In this document: piece by piece, positions 1 through 5,173 of the stretch
Numbering within the stretch: the first letter of the stretch is position 1
Layout of the letters: each line of letters starts with the position of its first letter
Program-made: the position numbers and the translations under genes
Notes under the pieces: generated by a model
Databases searched by the model: none
The model's input: only the letters and a program-made list of their open reading frames with translations
Told to the model about the DNA's origin: nothing
Assembly: GCA_023260735.1 (NCBI GenBank)
Contig: JALQUL010000264.1
Coordinates: 1 to 6,954 of the forward strand
Source: Limnohabitans sp.
Lineage (GTDB): Bacteria; Pseudomonadota; Gammaproteobacteria; Burkholderiales; Burkholderiaceae_C
DNA length: 6,954 bases
Direction of reading: 5' to 3'

Positions 1-378
1 GTCATTGAGGGTTGGAAATTACAATCAATATCGGCAAGACGCATTACTTTGGTAGCTCAATCGGACCCTTCACAAACCAGCGTCATTGATTTACCCGAGC
101 CTAGCACCTCTAATGGTGGCGAAATTGATGAAAATGATGCAACCAACAATACAGCCTCCAACCTCAGAAAAAATATGCTCAAAAATACCATGCGGGCTTT
201 GCCCAATGTGGCTAACAATGCCGATATTCCTAACCAATTCAACCCTAATCAAAGCGCTCATCTGCCCAACGCCGGTAATGGAATAGATCCTAACGCACCT
301 AATCCAGTCATCAATGCAAATCCTAACCGTGTACCGGTTAATCCGAATCCCGATGCTATTTTAGTTACTCCACAATAA
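1..378 (+). CDS. 3' end of an Asn/Pro-tailed protein, tentatively T2SS GspC/GspN-like
   Basis: The reading frame is open from base 1 and ends at TAA 376-378, so the start lies outside the window and about 125 residues are visible. The first visible residues (VIEGWKLQSISARRITLVAQ) have the pattern of a short beta-rich segment, 'GW-x-hydrophobic-x-x-I-x-x-x-x-hydrophobic', as in the periplasmic domain of GspC and of small XpsN/GspN-like T2SS proteins. This is pattern resemblance only. After it comes a polar linker, then a tail from about visible residue 75 that is extremely rich in Asn and Pro (NPNQ, DPNAPNP, NANPN, VNPNPD), probably disordered and extracytoplasmic. A gspF gene lies about 2.9 kb downstream, which mildly supports a secretion role. 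No cysteine or membrane segment is visible. The family assignment is uncertain; the existence of the gene end is fairly secure. Confidence 0.6.
   Translation, partial: VIEGWKLQSISARRITLVAQSDPSQTSVIDLPEPSTSNGGEIDENDATNNTASNLRKNMLKNTMRALPNVANNADIPNQFNPNQSAHLPNAGNGIDPNAPNPVINANPNRVPVNPNPDAILVTPQ
226..372 (+). repeat. Imperfect Asn-Pro coding repeat
   Basis: The DNA repeats short units of the type CCTAA(C/T) or AATCC, giving irregular Pro-Asn dipeptides in the protein (PNQ, NPNQ, LPN, DPN, APNP, NPN, NPNPD). The spacing is irregular, so this is low-complexity coding sequence rather than a tandem array of fixed period. It may serve as a flexible periplasmic spacer. Confidence 0.5.
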
Positions 379-392
379 ATACTATTTTGACC

Positions 393-430
393 CGTAAGTA
401 CAGACTTCGGGCCTTTCGAAGGCCCTTACG
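393..430. terminator. Hairpin between convergent genes, possible bidirectional terminator
   Basis: A perfect 7-bp GC-rich stem (GGGCCTT 409-415 pairing with AAGGCCC 419-425, loop TCG) lies between the two convergent stop codons at 378 and 448. An outer pair, CGTAAG (393-398) with CTTACG (425-430), can form as an alternative or partly overlapping stem. Neither side has a strong T run, so termination in either direction may be inefficient. Position between convergent genes is the main argument. Confidence 0.5.
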
Positions 431-447
431 TTCATTCAATCAAGTCA

Positions 448-1542
448 TTATTTTGTTACCGCAGCAAACCGAATATTGCCCGCAGCGTCTTGTTGCCTTT
501 CTAATACACCCTTGTGCCATAAATAATGTAAATGAGCGACGGCCTCACCTAATGCAAAAGTAGTCTGATGAAAATCGAGCTTTCTTTTAAATAAGACGGC
601 AATAGCCTCGACTGCATTGAGTGGTTTTAATTGACAGGCCACTAACAATTCATCTAGTCGCTCTTGATGATGATCATGTAATTGTTGAATACGAGTGACT
701 AGGCCTATAAAAGGCTTGCCGTGAGAAGGCAAAGTAAGGGTTGAATCGGCGCAGGCTCTAAATAAATCAATTGAGTCTAAAAATAATGCCAAGGGATTTG
801 CTAATGGCTCGCTGTCGTAAACACTTACATTAGTCGATATTCTAGGTAAAACCATATCTCCACTAATTAAAATTTGGCTTATCTCGCAATATAAAGCCAT
901 ATGCTCTGGTGCATGTCCAAAGCCGCTAATTAACTTCCAACTCCGTCTAGGAGACTGCTCGGTACCAAGACCAATACTTATATTTTGACCATCTAACAAT
1001 CTTTGGTATTGCTTAGGCACACTGGGTACCAAACTAGAATAATAATGAACTCTGGCTTTTATTTTTTCAGTGTCTTGCGCAGACACAATTCCATGTTGAT
1101 AAAAAAATAATGCCGCTCCATCACCACCAAAGGAGGTTTGGTCTTGGCAGGCCAATCGGGCGACATGGTAATCAAGGCCACTCATTAACAAGGGGGCGTT
1201 AAAAAGCTGACAGATCCAATCGGCTAAACCAATATGATCGGGATGCATATGGGTGACGATTACCCTTAAAATAGGCAAACCTTCTAATTCATGAGCAAAA
1301 ATTTGCTCCCACAAAGCTTTGACCTTATCTTGATGAATCCCGCAATCAATTAAAGTCCAACCCGTTATCAGTTCACCCTGTTGCATAATCGCATCTTTGA
1401 GCAACCATAAATTGATATGATCTAACGCAAACGGTAGTGGCATTCGAACCCATTTAATGCCTGGAGCGACCTCTAATGTTTGTCCTGGGCCCACCAAAGT
1501 GTCGTTAAATGGGTAATTTAGTTGCTGTTCTAATAAATTCAT
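448..1542 (-). CDS. MBL-fold metallo-hydrolase with C-terminal winged helix
   Basis: A 364-residue cytoplasmic protein of the metallo-beta-lactamase superfamily. The zinc motif THMHPDH is at residues 97-103 (H98, H100, D102, H103). The third metal-site histidine is in GFGHAPEH (about 207-214), the bridging aspartate in SGDM (D229), and the last histidine in LPSHGKP (H274). The C-terminal 80 residues (about 285-364), including HLHYLWHKGVLERQ, look like the winged-helix domain (BLACT_WH type) of the LACTB2/MBLAC2-like branch. Known members of that branch include hydrolases of acyl-CoA thioesters and nucleases, so the substrate cannot be read from motifs. It is divergent from liuR, and a perfect palindrome resembling the LiuR site lies 17 bp upstream of its ATG. 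I infer regulation by LiuR and a possible thioesterase or hydrolase role in branched-chain acyl-CoA catabolism. No Shine-Dalgarno sequence precedes the ATG. All catalytic residues are present. Confidence 0.9.
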   Translation of the reverse strand: MNLLEQQLNYPFNDTLVGPGQTLEVAPGIKWVRMPLPFALDHINLWLLKDAIMQQGELITGWTLIDCGIHQDKVKALWEQIFAHELEGLPILRVIVTHMHPDHIGLADWICQLFNAPLLMSGLDYHVARLACQDQTSFGGDGAALFFYQHGIVSAQDTEKIKARVHYYSSLVPSVPKQYQRLLDGQNISIGLGTEQSPRRSWKLISGFGHAPEHMALYCEISQILISGDMVLPRISTNVSVYDSEPLANPLALFLDSIDLFRACADSTLTLPSHGKPFIGLVTRIQQLHDHHQERLDELLVACQLKPLNAVEAIAVLFKRKLDFHQTTFALGEAVAHLHYLWHKGVLERQQDAAGNIRFAAVTK

Positions 1543-1559
1543 TGGAGTTTTAATCTGTT

Positions 1560-1579
1560 TGACGTTTACGTAAACGTCA
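1560..1579. promoter_or_regulatory. LiuR-type operator, perfect 20-bp palindrome
   Basis: TGACGTTTACGTAAACGTCA is a perfect inverted repeat in the gap between the MBL hydrolase and liuR. Its sequence resembles the ACGT-rich palindromes predicted for LiuR in gamma- and betaproteobacteria by comparative genomics (from memory, not searched). It lies 17 bp upstream of the hydrolase ATG and overlaps the -35 element of the likely liuR promoter, so a bound regulator could repress both genes. Repression and autoregulation are inferred from position. Confidence 0.8.
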
Positions 1580-1593
1580 TATATGGCTATTAT
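1565..1593 (+). promoter_or_regulatory. Candidate sigma-70 promoter of liuR
   Basis: TTTACG (1565-1570) and TATTAT (1588-1593) are separated by 17 bp. The -10 matches TATAAT at 5 of 6 positions and the -35 matches TTGACA at 4 of 6. The -35 box lies inside the palindromic operator, the arrangement expected for autorepression. The start site would be near 1600, giving a 5' leader of about 45 nt. Confidence 0.45.
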
Positions 1594-1646
1594 TATCCAT
1601 AGTAATTTGCTTATGTTTTTTTATCTGTCACCTCTGTTTAATTTTT

Positions 1647-2057
1647 ATGGCCACCACCTACAGTATTAGCGACCTTGCTCGGGAATTTGATCTGACTACC
1701 CGAGCTATTCGATTTTATGAAGATATGGGCCTTTTATCGCCACAACGTACTGGTTCAGGAGGTCGTAATCGGGTTTACAGCGCCAGAGACCGAACACGCC
1801 TCAAACTCACCTTGCGGGGTAAACGCTTGGGTTTGTCATTAACAGAAGCCAAGGCTTTAATTGATATGTATGACAGTCCCAAAGACACTGGGCCACAACT
1901 AGAAAAATTTTTACAAGTCCTAAGTAGCCATCGACAGGCGCTTGAATCGCAACTAGCTGAGTTAAGCGCTAATGTTGAGGAAGTAAAAGCACATGAAAAA
2001 GAAACCCGAGAATTATTACTTCAAATTAACCAACACGAATCAAGCGAGATTAGTTAA
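1647..2057 (+). CDS. liuR: LiuR-type MerR-family transcriptional regulator
   Basis: A 136-residue DNA-binding regulator. The N-terminal MerR helix-turn-helix spans about residues 5-34 (YSISDLAREFDLTTRAIRFY, then EDMGLLSPQR). The wing and second helical pair follow (NRVYSARDRTRLKLTLRGKR, about 41-60), and a coiled-coil dimerisation helix spans about 84-128. The 'TTRAIRFYEDMGLLSP' and 'RLKLTLRGKRLG' segments are typical of LiuR, which controls leucine/isovalerate and other branched-chain acyl-CoA degradation genes in proteobacteria. There are no cysteines, which argues against the metal-sensing MerR branches (MerR, CueR, ZntR). A matching palindromic operator lies just upstream. The wing has a small Gly/Ser insertion (TGSGGRN, residues 35-41). 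The liuABCDE genes that often follow liuR are absent; the next gene, yigZ, is convergent. No Shine-Dalgarno sequence precedes the ATG, but the start matches the normal N-terminus of the family. Confidence 0.9.
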   Translation: MATTYSISDLAREFDLTTRAIRFYEDMGLLSPQRTGSGGRNRVYSARDRTRLKLTLRGKRLGLSLTEAKALIDMYDSPKDTGPQLEKFLQVLSSHRQALESQLAELSANVEEVKAHEKETRELLLQINQHESSEIS

Positions 2058-2109
2058 GGAGTTAGAGTAAGGAATTAGGCTCAACAACCGTGCTGTAATT
2101 CATTTGAGT

Positions 2110-2718
2110 TTACTTCAGCTCATCAGAACCCATTACTTCTAACCAAATGGCTTTGCCTTGGCTTATTTCGCTCACGTGTTTTTCCAATTCGGCTTGTTGA
2201 TCTTGGGCTAATTCAATGGTAAAACTAACATACTCAAGATGCTCTACTTGAATTAGTTCAGCACCCAATTGTTGGCACAAGCGCCTCATGCTCCCTTCAA
2301 GAGCATATTGAACTTGAAAACTGAGTTGCACTTTTTTTCTGAGCGGGATTTTTTCGGCCTTCGCCAATGCTTGCACAACGGTATCGGTGTAGGCTCTTAC
2401 CAAGCCACCCGCGCCTAAGGGAATGCCACCATAATAACGAATAGCAACTGCCAATACACCTTCTAAGTCATGGTGACGTAGCACCTCCAGCATAGGCCGC
2501 CCCGCTGTGCCGCTGGGTTCACCATCATCTACAGCAGCCGAATGACCACCTGCTAATAAAGCCCAACACACATGTGTGGCACTAGGGTGCAATTGCCAAA
2601 TTTCATGCACTATTTTTTGTGCTTCCTCACGGCCATTAACAGGCGTAATTAAACCAATAAAACGACTTTTCTTAATCACAAAATCGCTATGCGCGGCTGA
2701 AGAAAGTGTGTAGTGCAT
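2110..2718 (-). CDS. yigZ: YigZ, IMPACT-family (UPF0029) protein
   Basis: A 202-residue cytoplasmic protein, close in length to E. coli YigZ. The N-terminal IMPACT domain contains the family signatures DDGEPSGTAGRP (64-75) and VAIRYYGGIPLGAGGLVRAY (91-110), and KKSRFIG near residue 16. The C-terminal part (about 135-200) fits the DUF1949 ferredoxin-like domain. Eukaryotic IMPACT/YIH1 regulates the Gcn2 kinase; the bacterial role is unresolved, with a ribosome- or nucleic-acid-related function suggested for the family. The ATG at 2716-2718 gives the usual N-terminus (MHYTLSSAAHSDFVIKKSRF). The frame is open for about 120 bases further upstream, to a TAA at 2839-2841, but without an ATG, GTG or TTG. 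No Shine-Dalgarno sequence is visible. It converges with liuR (52-bp gap, no clear terminator) and is preceded by the terminator-bearing leader described separately, which may control its expression. Confidence 0.95.
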   Translation of the reverse strand: MHYTLSSAAHSDFVIKKSRFIGLITPVNGREEAQKIVHEIWQLHPSATHVCWALLAGGHSAAVDDGEPSGTAGRPMLEVLRHHDLEGVLAVAIRYYGGIPLGAGGLVRAYTDTVVQALAKAEKIPLRKKVQLSFQVQYALEGSMRRLCQQLGAELIQVEHLEYVSFTIELAQDQQAELEKHVSEISQGKAIWLEVMGSDELK

Positions 2719-2760
2719 ACAAAAATATAAGAACCAAGCCTGATAATTAAAATCACCTTG

Positions 2761-2800
2761 AAAATAAAAAACCCGACTGCACCTTAGGTGCGTCGGGTTT
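2761..2800 (-). terminator. Strong intrinsic terminator in the yigZ leader
   Basis: AAACCCGAC (2769-2777) pairs perfectly with GTCGGGTTT (2792-2800), and an inner GCACC (2779-2783) pairs with GGTGC (2787-2791) around a TTA loop, with T2778 bulged. Read on the minus strand, the stem is followed by six T, one A and four T, which is canonical. On the plus strand only three T follow, so it acts leftward. It lies about 45 bp upstream of the yigZ start codon and downstream of no gene on that strand, so it ends a small RNA or attenuates yigZ. Confidence 0.85.
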
Positions 2801-2884
2801 CTGCGGTACAGCCTCTTGTTTGTCTCCCACCATCCGCTTTATATTGCAACGTATTGTAAAAGCTGAAACCCCCTGATTGTATGG
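2766..2884 (-). ncRNA. Candidate small RNA or attenuator leader upstream of yigZ
   Basis: A possible minus-strand promoter (TTGATT, plus-strand 2915-2920; TATGGT, 2891-2896; 18-bp spacer) would start an RNA near 2884 that reaches the intrinsic terminator after about 118 nt. Within it, GGGTTTCAGC (2862-2871 on plus) can pair with GCAGAAACCC (2795-2804) at 9 of 10 positions. The second segment contains the AAACCC that forms the 5' arm of the terminator, so the two structures exclude each other. Between them is a purine-rich stretch with GGTGGGAGACAAACAAGAGG. I do not recognise a known riboswitch or sRNA family, and there is no convincing leader peptide. This is inference from pairing rules alone; both ends are approximate. 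Confidence 0.4.
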
Positions 2885-2890
2885 GTGTTT

Positions 2891-2920
2891 ACCATAGGTT
2901 GAAAGCCAATAAACAATCAA
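2891..2920 (-). promoter_or_regulatory. Weak candidate promoter for the yigZ leader RNA
   Basis: On the minus strand TTGATT and TATGGT, each matching consensus at 4 of 6 positions, are spaced 18 bp apart. It is the best-placed pair I found upstream of the terminator in this AT-rich region, where chance matches are common. Confidence 0.25.
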
Positions 2921-3263
2921 ATATATATTTTTGAAAATTTTTTTTATTCATAATTTATTCATTTTTATAAGTCTTGGCATTTTTTGAACTCTCACTTTTA
3001 TAAAGCACTTAGTTTGATGGAACTAAGACTCATTGGATGATTCTAGGAGTATGCTAAGGTATATTAGCCACTTGAGTACTATCACCTCACCCATTAGAAA
3101 GTACTAATCAAGTTTAGTTTTAAACGGTCTAAAAGCTGTTTATTTCAACTTATGAAAGGCTTAATTCACTTTCACGACGGCGAGATTCGTATTTAGATGA
3201 TTTTTGTATCAAAATACGAATTATAAAAAACGTGCTCTCTACAACAAGGTTTTTATTTGACTC
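2897..3263. other. AT-rich non-coding region upstream of gspF with several hairpins
   Basis: No reading frame of coding quality exists here in any frame, and I see no tRNA, rRNA or remnant of a gspE gene. The left end (about 2918-2980) is very AT-rich. Perfect inverted repeats follow: CTTAGTT/AACTAAG (3008-3014 and 3021-3027), GCTAA/TTAGC (3053-3057 and 3064-3068), and a self-complementary AGTACT present twice (3075-3080 and 3100-3105). The longest is ATTCGTATTT/AAATACGAAT (3185-3194 and 3212-3221). None has a T run. The region probably carries the gspF promoter and leader, but I cannot pick a promoter with confidence. Confidence 0.6.
3185..3221. promoter_or_regulatory. 10-bp inverted repeat 42 bp upstream of gspF
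   Basis: ATTCGTATTT and AAATACGAAT are perfectly complementary. The stem can extend past an A-A mismatch with GAT/ATC around a 9-nt loop. No U tract follows on either strand, so it is not a classical terminator. It could be an RNA hairpin in the gspF leader or a DNA operator with spaced half-sites; nothing in the sequence distinguishes these. Confidence 0.4.
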
Positions 3264-4490
3264 ATGGCAGCCTATCAATTTCAAGCACTCGACGAAAACG
3301 GAAAAAATCGCACTGGGGTCATCGACTCTGAAAGTGTCAAAACGGCACGCGCTATGCTGCGGCAACAAAATTTAATTCCCATTTCGGTTGAATTATTTAG
3401 TCAAGAAGCAAAATCATCACAAAGTGTTCTACAACGAGATATTTTTAATAGCAAAGTTTTTAGTAGCTCTAAACTAAGTGTATTTACTAGGCAATTAGCT
3501 GGTTTGGTATCTTCAGGTTTACCCATTGAAAGAGCACTTGCAGCACTTGCAGAAGATGCTGGCGAGCCTAAACAAAGCAATTTAATTTCGGCATTAAGAG
3601 CGGAAGTCAATGCCGGTAGTAGTTTTGCTAAAGCATTGGCCCTGTTTCCGCGAGAATTTCCAGATGTCTTTACTGCAGTGATTGCCTCTGGCGAACAGAG
3701 CGGTAGCTTGGGTGAGGTACTCGAGCGTTTGGCCGATGAACAAGAAGAGCAAATAGCATTAACTGCAAAACTCACTGCTGCTGCTTTGTATCCCGCTATT
3801 GTGTCTTTCATTGCGGTAGTGATTGTTTTATTTTTATTAAGTTATGTCGTACCGCAAGTAGCAAGTGTATTTGCCAGCAGTAAAAAAGCTTTGCCCTTGC
3901 TTACCACTATTATGCTCACAATAAGTGACTTAGTGCGCAATTACGGTCTCTATTTTTTGATTTTTCTAATAGTTGCAGTGTTCATATTTCGTCAACTATT
4001 AAAAAAACCATTGTTCAGAATCCAATTTGATAGCTATTGCTTAACTTTACCAATAGTAGGTAAATTAGCAAAGTCATATAACGGTGCCAAGTTTAGTAGT
4101 ACTTTGTCTATGCTGAGTAATGCTGGTGTACCCATTTTAAAAGGCATGCAAACAGCAGCTAATACGCTTAGCAACCATGCTATGCGAGCTGACATTGAAG
4201 ATGCCATTATTATGGTTCGCGAAGGCGCTTCATTGGCACAGGCTTTAAGCCAGAAAAAACGTTTTCCTGGCTTAGTCGCAATGTTTGCCCGATTAGGTGA
4301 GCAAACTGGTCAGTTACCCCTCATGTTAGGGCGCTGTGGCAAACAACTCAACACCGAAGTTCAAAGACGAGCCATGGGCCTAGCCACTATTTTAGAGCCT
4401 CTGCTCATTGTTGCTATGGGCATTATGGTCATGCTGATTGTGCTTGCCGTTTTAATGCCTATTATTCAATTAAATCAATTGGTCAGATAA
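3264..4490 (+). CDS. gspF: Type II secretion system inner-membrane platform protein GspF
   Basis: A 408-residue polytopic inner-membrane protein, full length for the family. The N-terminus (MAAYQFQALDENGKNRTGVI) is the standard GspF opening. Two T2SSF domains follow. The first (about 70-195) contains FTRQLAGLVSSGLPIERAL and ASGEQSGSLGEVLERLA. The second (about 273-398) contains FSSTLSMLSNAGVPILKGM and RLGEQTGQLPLMLG. Membrane segments lie at about 174-199, 226-245 and 378-402. The end (LMPIIQLNQLVR) fits GspF better than the type IV pilus homologue PilC. GspF forms the platform that couples the GspE ATPase and GspL/M to pseudopilus assembly. No other gsp gene is adjacent, so the T2SS appears split across the chromosome. 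The nearest Shine-Dalgarno-like AAGG (3246-3249) is 14 nt from the ATG, farther than usual; the start is chosen from family alignment. Confidence 0.93.
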   Translation: MAAYQFQALDENGKNRTGVIDSESVKTARAMLRQQNLIPISVELFSQEAKSSQSVLQRDIFNSKVFSSSKLSVFTRQLAGLVSSGLPIERALAALAEDAGEPKQSNLISALRAEVNAGSSFAKALALFPREFPDVFTAVIASGEQSGSLGEVLERLADEQEEQIALTAKLTAAALYPAIVSFIAVVIVLFLLSYVVPQVASVFASSKKALPLLTTIMLTISDLVRNYGLYFLIFLIVAVFIFRQLLKKPLFRIQFDSYCLTLPIVGKLAKSYNGAKFSSTLSMLSNAGVPILKGMQTAANTLSNHAMRADIEDAIIMVREGASLAQALSQKKRFPGLVAMFARLGEQTGQLPLMLGRCGKQLNTEVQRRAMGLATILEPLLIVAMGIMVMLIVLAVLMPIIQLNQLVR

Positions 4491-4541
4491 GAATAAGGTC
4501 AGCGATAAAATTCAGACTCAACTCGATGAGCAAACAGACAC

Positions 4542-4568
4542 CTAAGGCTTGGCAGCATGCTTAGTTTT
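4542..4568 (+). terminator. Candidate weak terminator after gspF
   Basis: CTAAG-G-C (4542-4548, one bulged G) can pair with GCTTAG (4559-4564) around a 10-nt loop, directly followed by TTTT (4565-4568). It lies 51 bp past the gspF stop and before the convergent moaC end. The stem is short and partly AT, so efficiency is doubtful. Confidence 0.4.
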
Positions 4569-4582
4569 AAAGCTTATTAACT

Positions 4583-5071
4583 CTACAGTTCATTTTCTGC
4601 CTTGTAATGACCCGATTTACCACCTTGTTTTTCAAGCAGGTAAATTTGGTTCATACACATCGCTTTATCTACCGCTTTACACATATCGTAAATGGTTAAC
4701 AACCCAACTTGCACCGCAGTTAAGGCTTCCATTTCTACACCTGTTTGGCCTACTGTTTCTACCTGTGCAATACATGTCACTAAAGGCGGTTGTGCTTGAA
4801 TTTCAAAATCAACTTTTACCCTTGTAATGGCTAAAGGATGACACAAAGGTATTAACTCACTGGTTTTTTTTGCTGCCATAATGGCTGCTAAACGGGCCGT
4901 ACCAATGACATCGCCCTTTTTAGCCAATCCTTGCTGAATCATAGCCAAGGTCTCTGGTTTCATTTCAATATTGCCGCTGGCAATCGCTACTCTGTGGGTA
5001 TTGGCTTTCGCAGAAACATCCACCATATGGGCATTGCCTTGGGCATCAAAATGCGTCAAACTGTTTGTCAT
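4583..5071 (-). CDS. moaC: MoaC, cyclic pyranopterin monophosphate synthase
   Basis: A 162-residue enzyme that converts the MoaA product (3',8-cyclo-7,8-dihydro-GTP) to cyclic pyranopterin monophosphate in molybdenum cofactor synthesis; cytosolic, a hexamer in known structures. Family motifs are clear: AHMVDVSAKA (14-23), ETLAMIQQG (40-48), KKGDV (51-55), LIPLCHPL (73-80), QTGVEMEALTA (109-119), IYDMCKAVDK (127-136) and GGKSGHYKAE near the end. By alignment with E. coli MoaC from memory, the catalytic Lys51 and Asp128 correspond to K52 and D129. I chose ATG 5071-5069 because AGGA lies 8 nt upstream of it. The ATG at 5080, three codons earlier (MKI), would put that AGG directly against the start codon. 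The chosen start also matches the E. coli length of 161. No other moa or moe gene is nearby. It converges with gspF and is divergent from the M48 protease gene. Confidence 0.95.
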   Translation of the reverse strand: MTNSLTHFDAQGNAHMVDVSAKANTHRVAIASGNIEMKPETLAMIQQGLAKKGDVIGTARLAAIMAAKKTSELIPLCHPLAITRVKVDFEIQAQPPLVTCIAQVETVGQTGVEMEALTAVQVGLLTIYDMCKAVDKAMCMNQIYLLEKQGGKSGHYKAENEL

Positions 5072-5079
5072 TATTTTCA

Positions 5080-5084
5080 TCCTG
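5080..5084 (-). promoter_or_regulatory. Ribosome binding site that decides the moaC start
   Basis: On the minus strand CAGGA (5084-5080) precedes TGAAAATA and then ATG at 5071, which is ideal spacing. It is the only well-placed Shine-Dalgarno-like site at a gene start in this window, and it argues against the ATG at 5080. Confidence 0.6.
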
Positions 5085-5173
5085 TCACAATATTTTCTAG
5101 ATTAATCGACATCATATAAGTTAAACCTACGATTATCTATGTGTTTTGAATTTTAACTTTTCACTTATTTGTT

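Noticed and set aside
2800..2836. TGGTGG (two Trp codons) on the minus strand before the terminator, suggesting a trp-type leader
   Set aside because: The frame is closed by TAA at 2839-2841 just upstream and has no start codon after it; no trp genes are nearby.
2839..2895. Minus-strand 18-codon ORF (starting MVNTHTIRG) before the yigZ terminator, as a leader peptide
   Set aside because: No Shine-Dalgarno sequence, its ATG overlaps the only candidate -10 box, and there is no run of a regulatory amino acid as in classical attenuator peptides.
3152..3196. 14-codon plus-strand ORF (MKGLIHFHDGEIRI) ending in the hairpin upstream of gspF
   Set aside because: Too short to support, no Shine-Dalgarno sequence, and no recognised leader-peptide pattern; likely chance.
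3150..3368. Minus-strand 72-residue ORF overlapping the gspF start
   Set aside because: It overlaps the conserved GspF N-terminus in antisense and has no recognisable family features.
4549..4827. Plus-strand 92-residue ORF antisense to moaC
   Set aside because: Shadow of the well-supported moaC coding sequence; the hydrophobic composition is a by-product of the complementary frame.
5085..5173. Promoters for the divergent moaC/bepA pair (for example TCGACA at 5106 or TATAAG at 5115)
   Set aside because: No -35/-10 pair with acceptable spacing and match could be fixed in this AT-rich gap, so none is listed.
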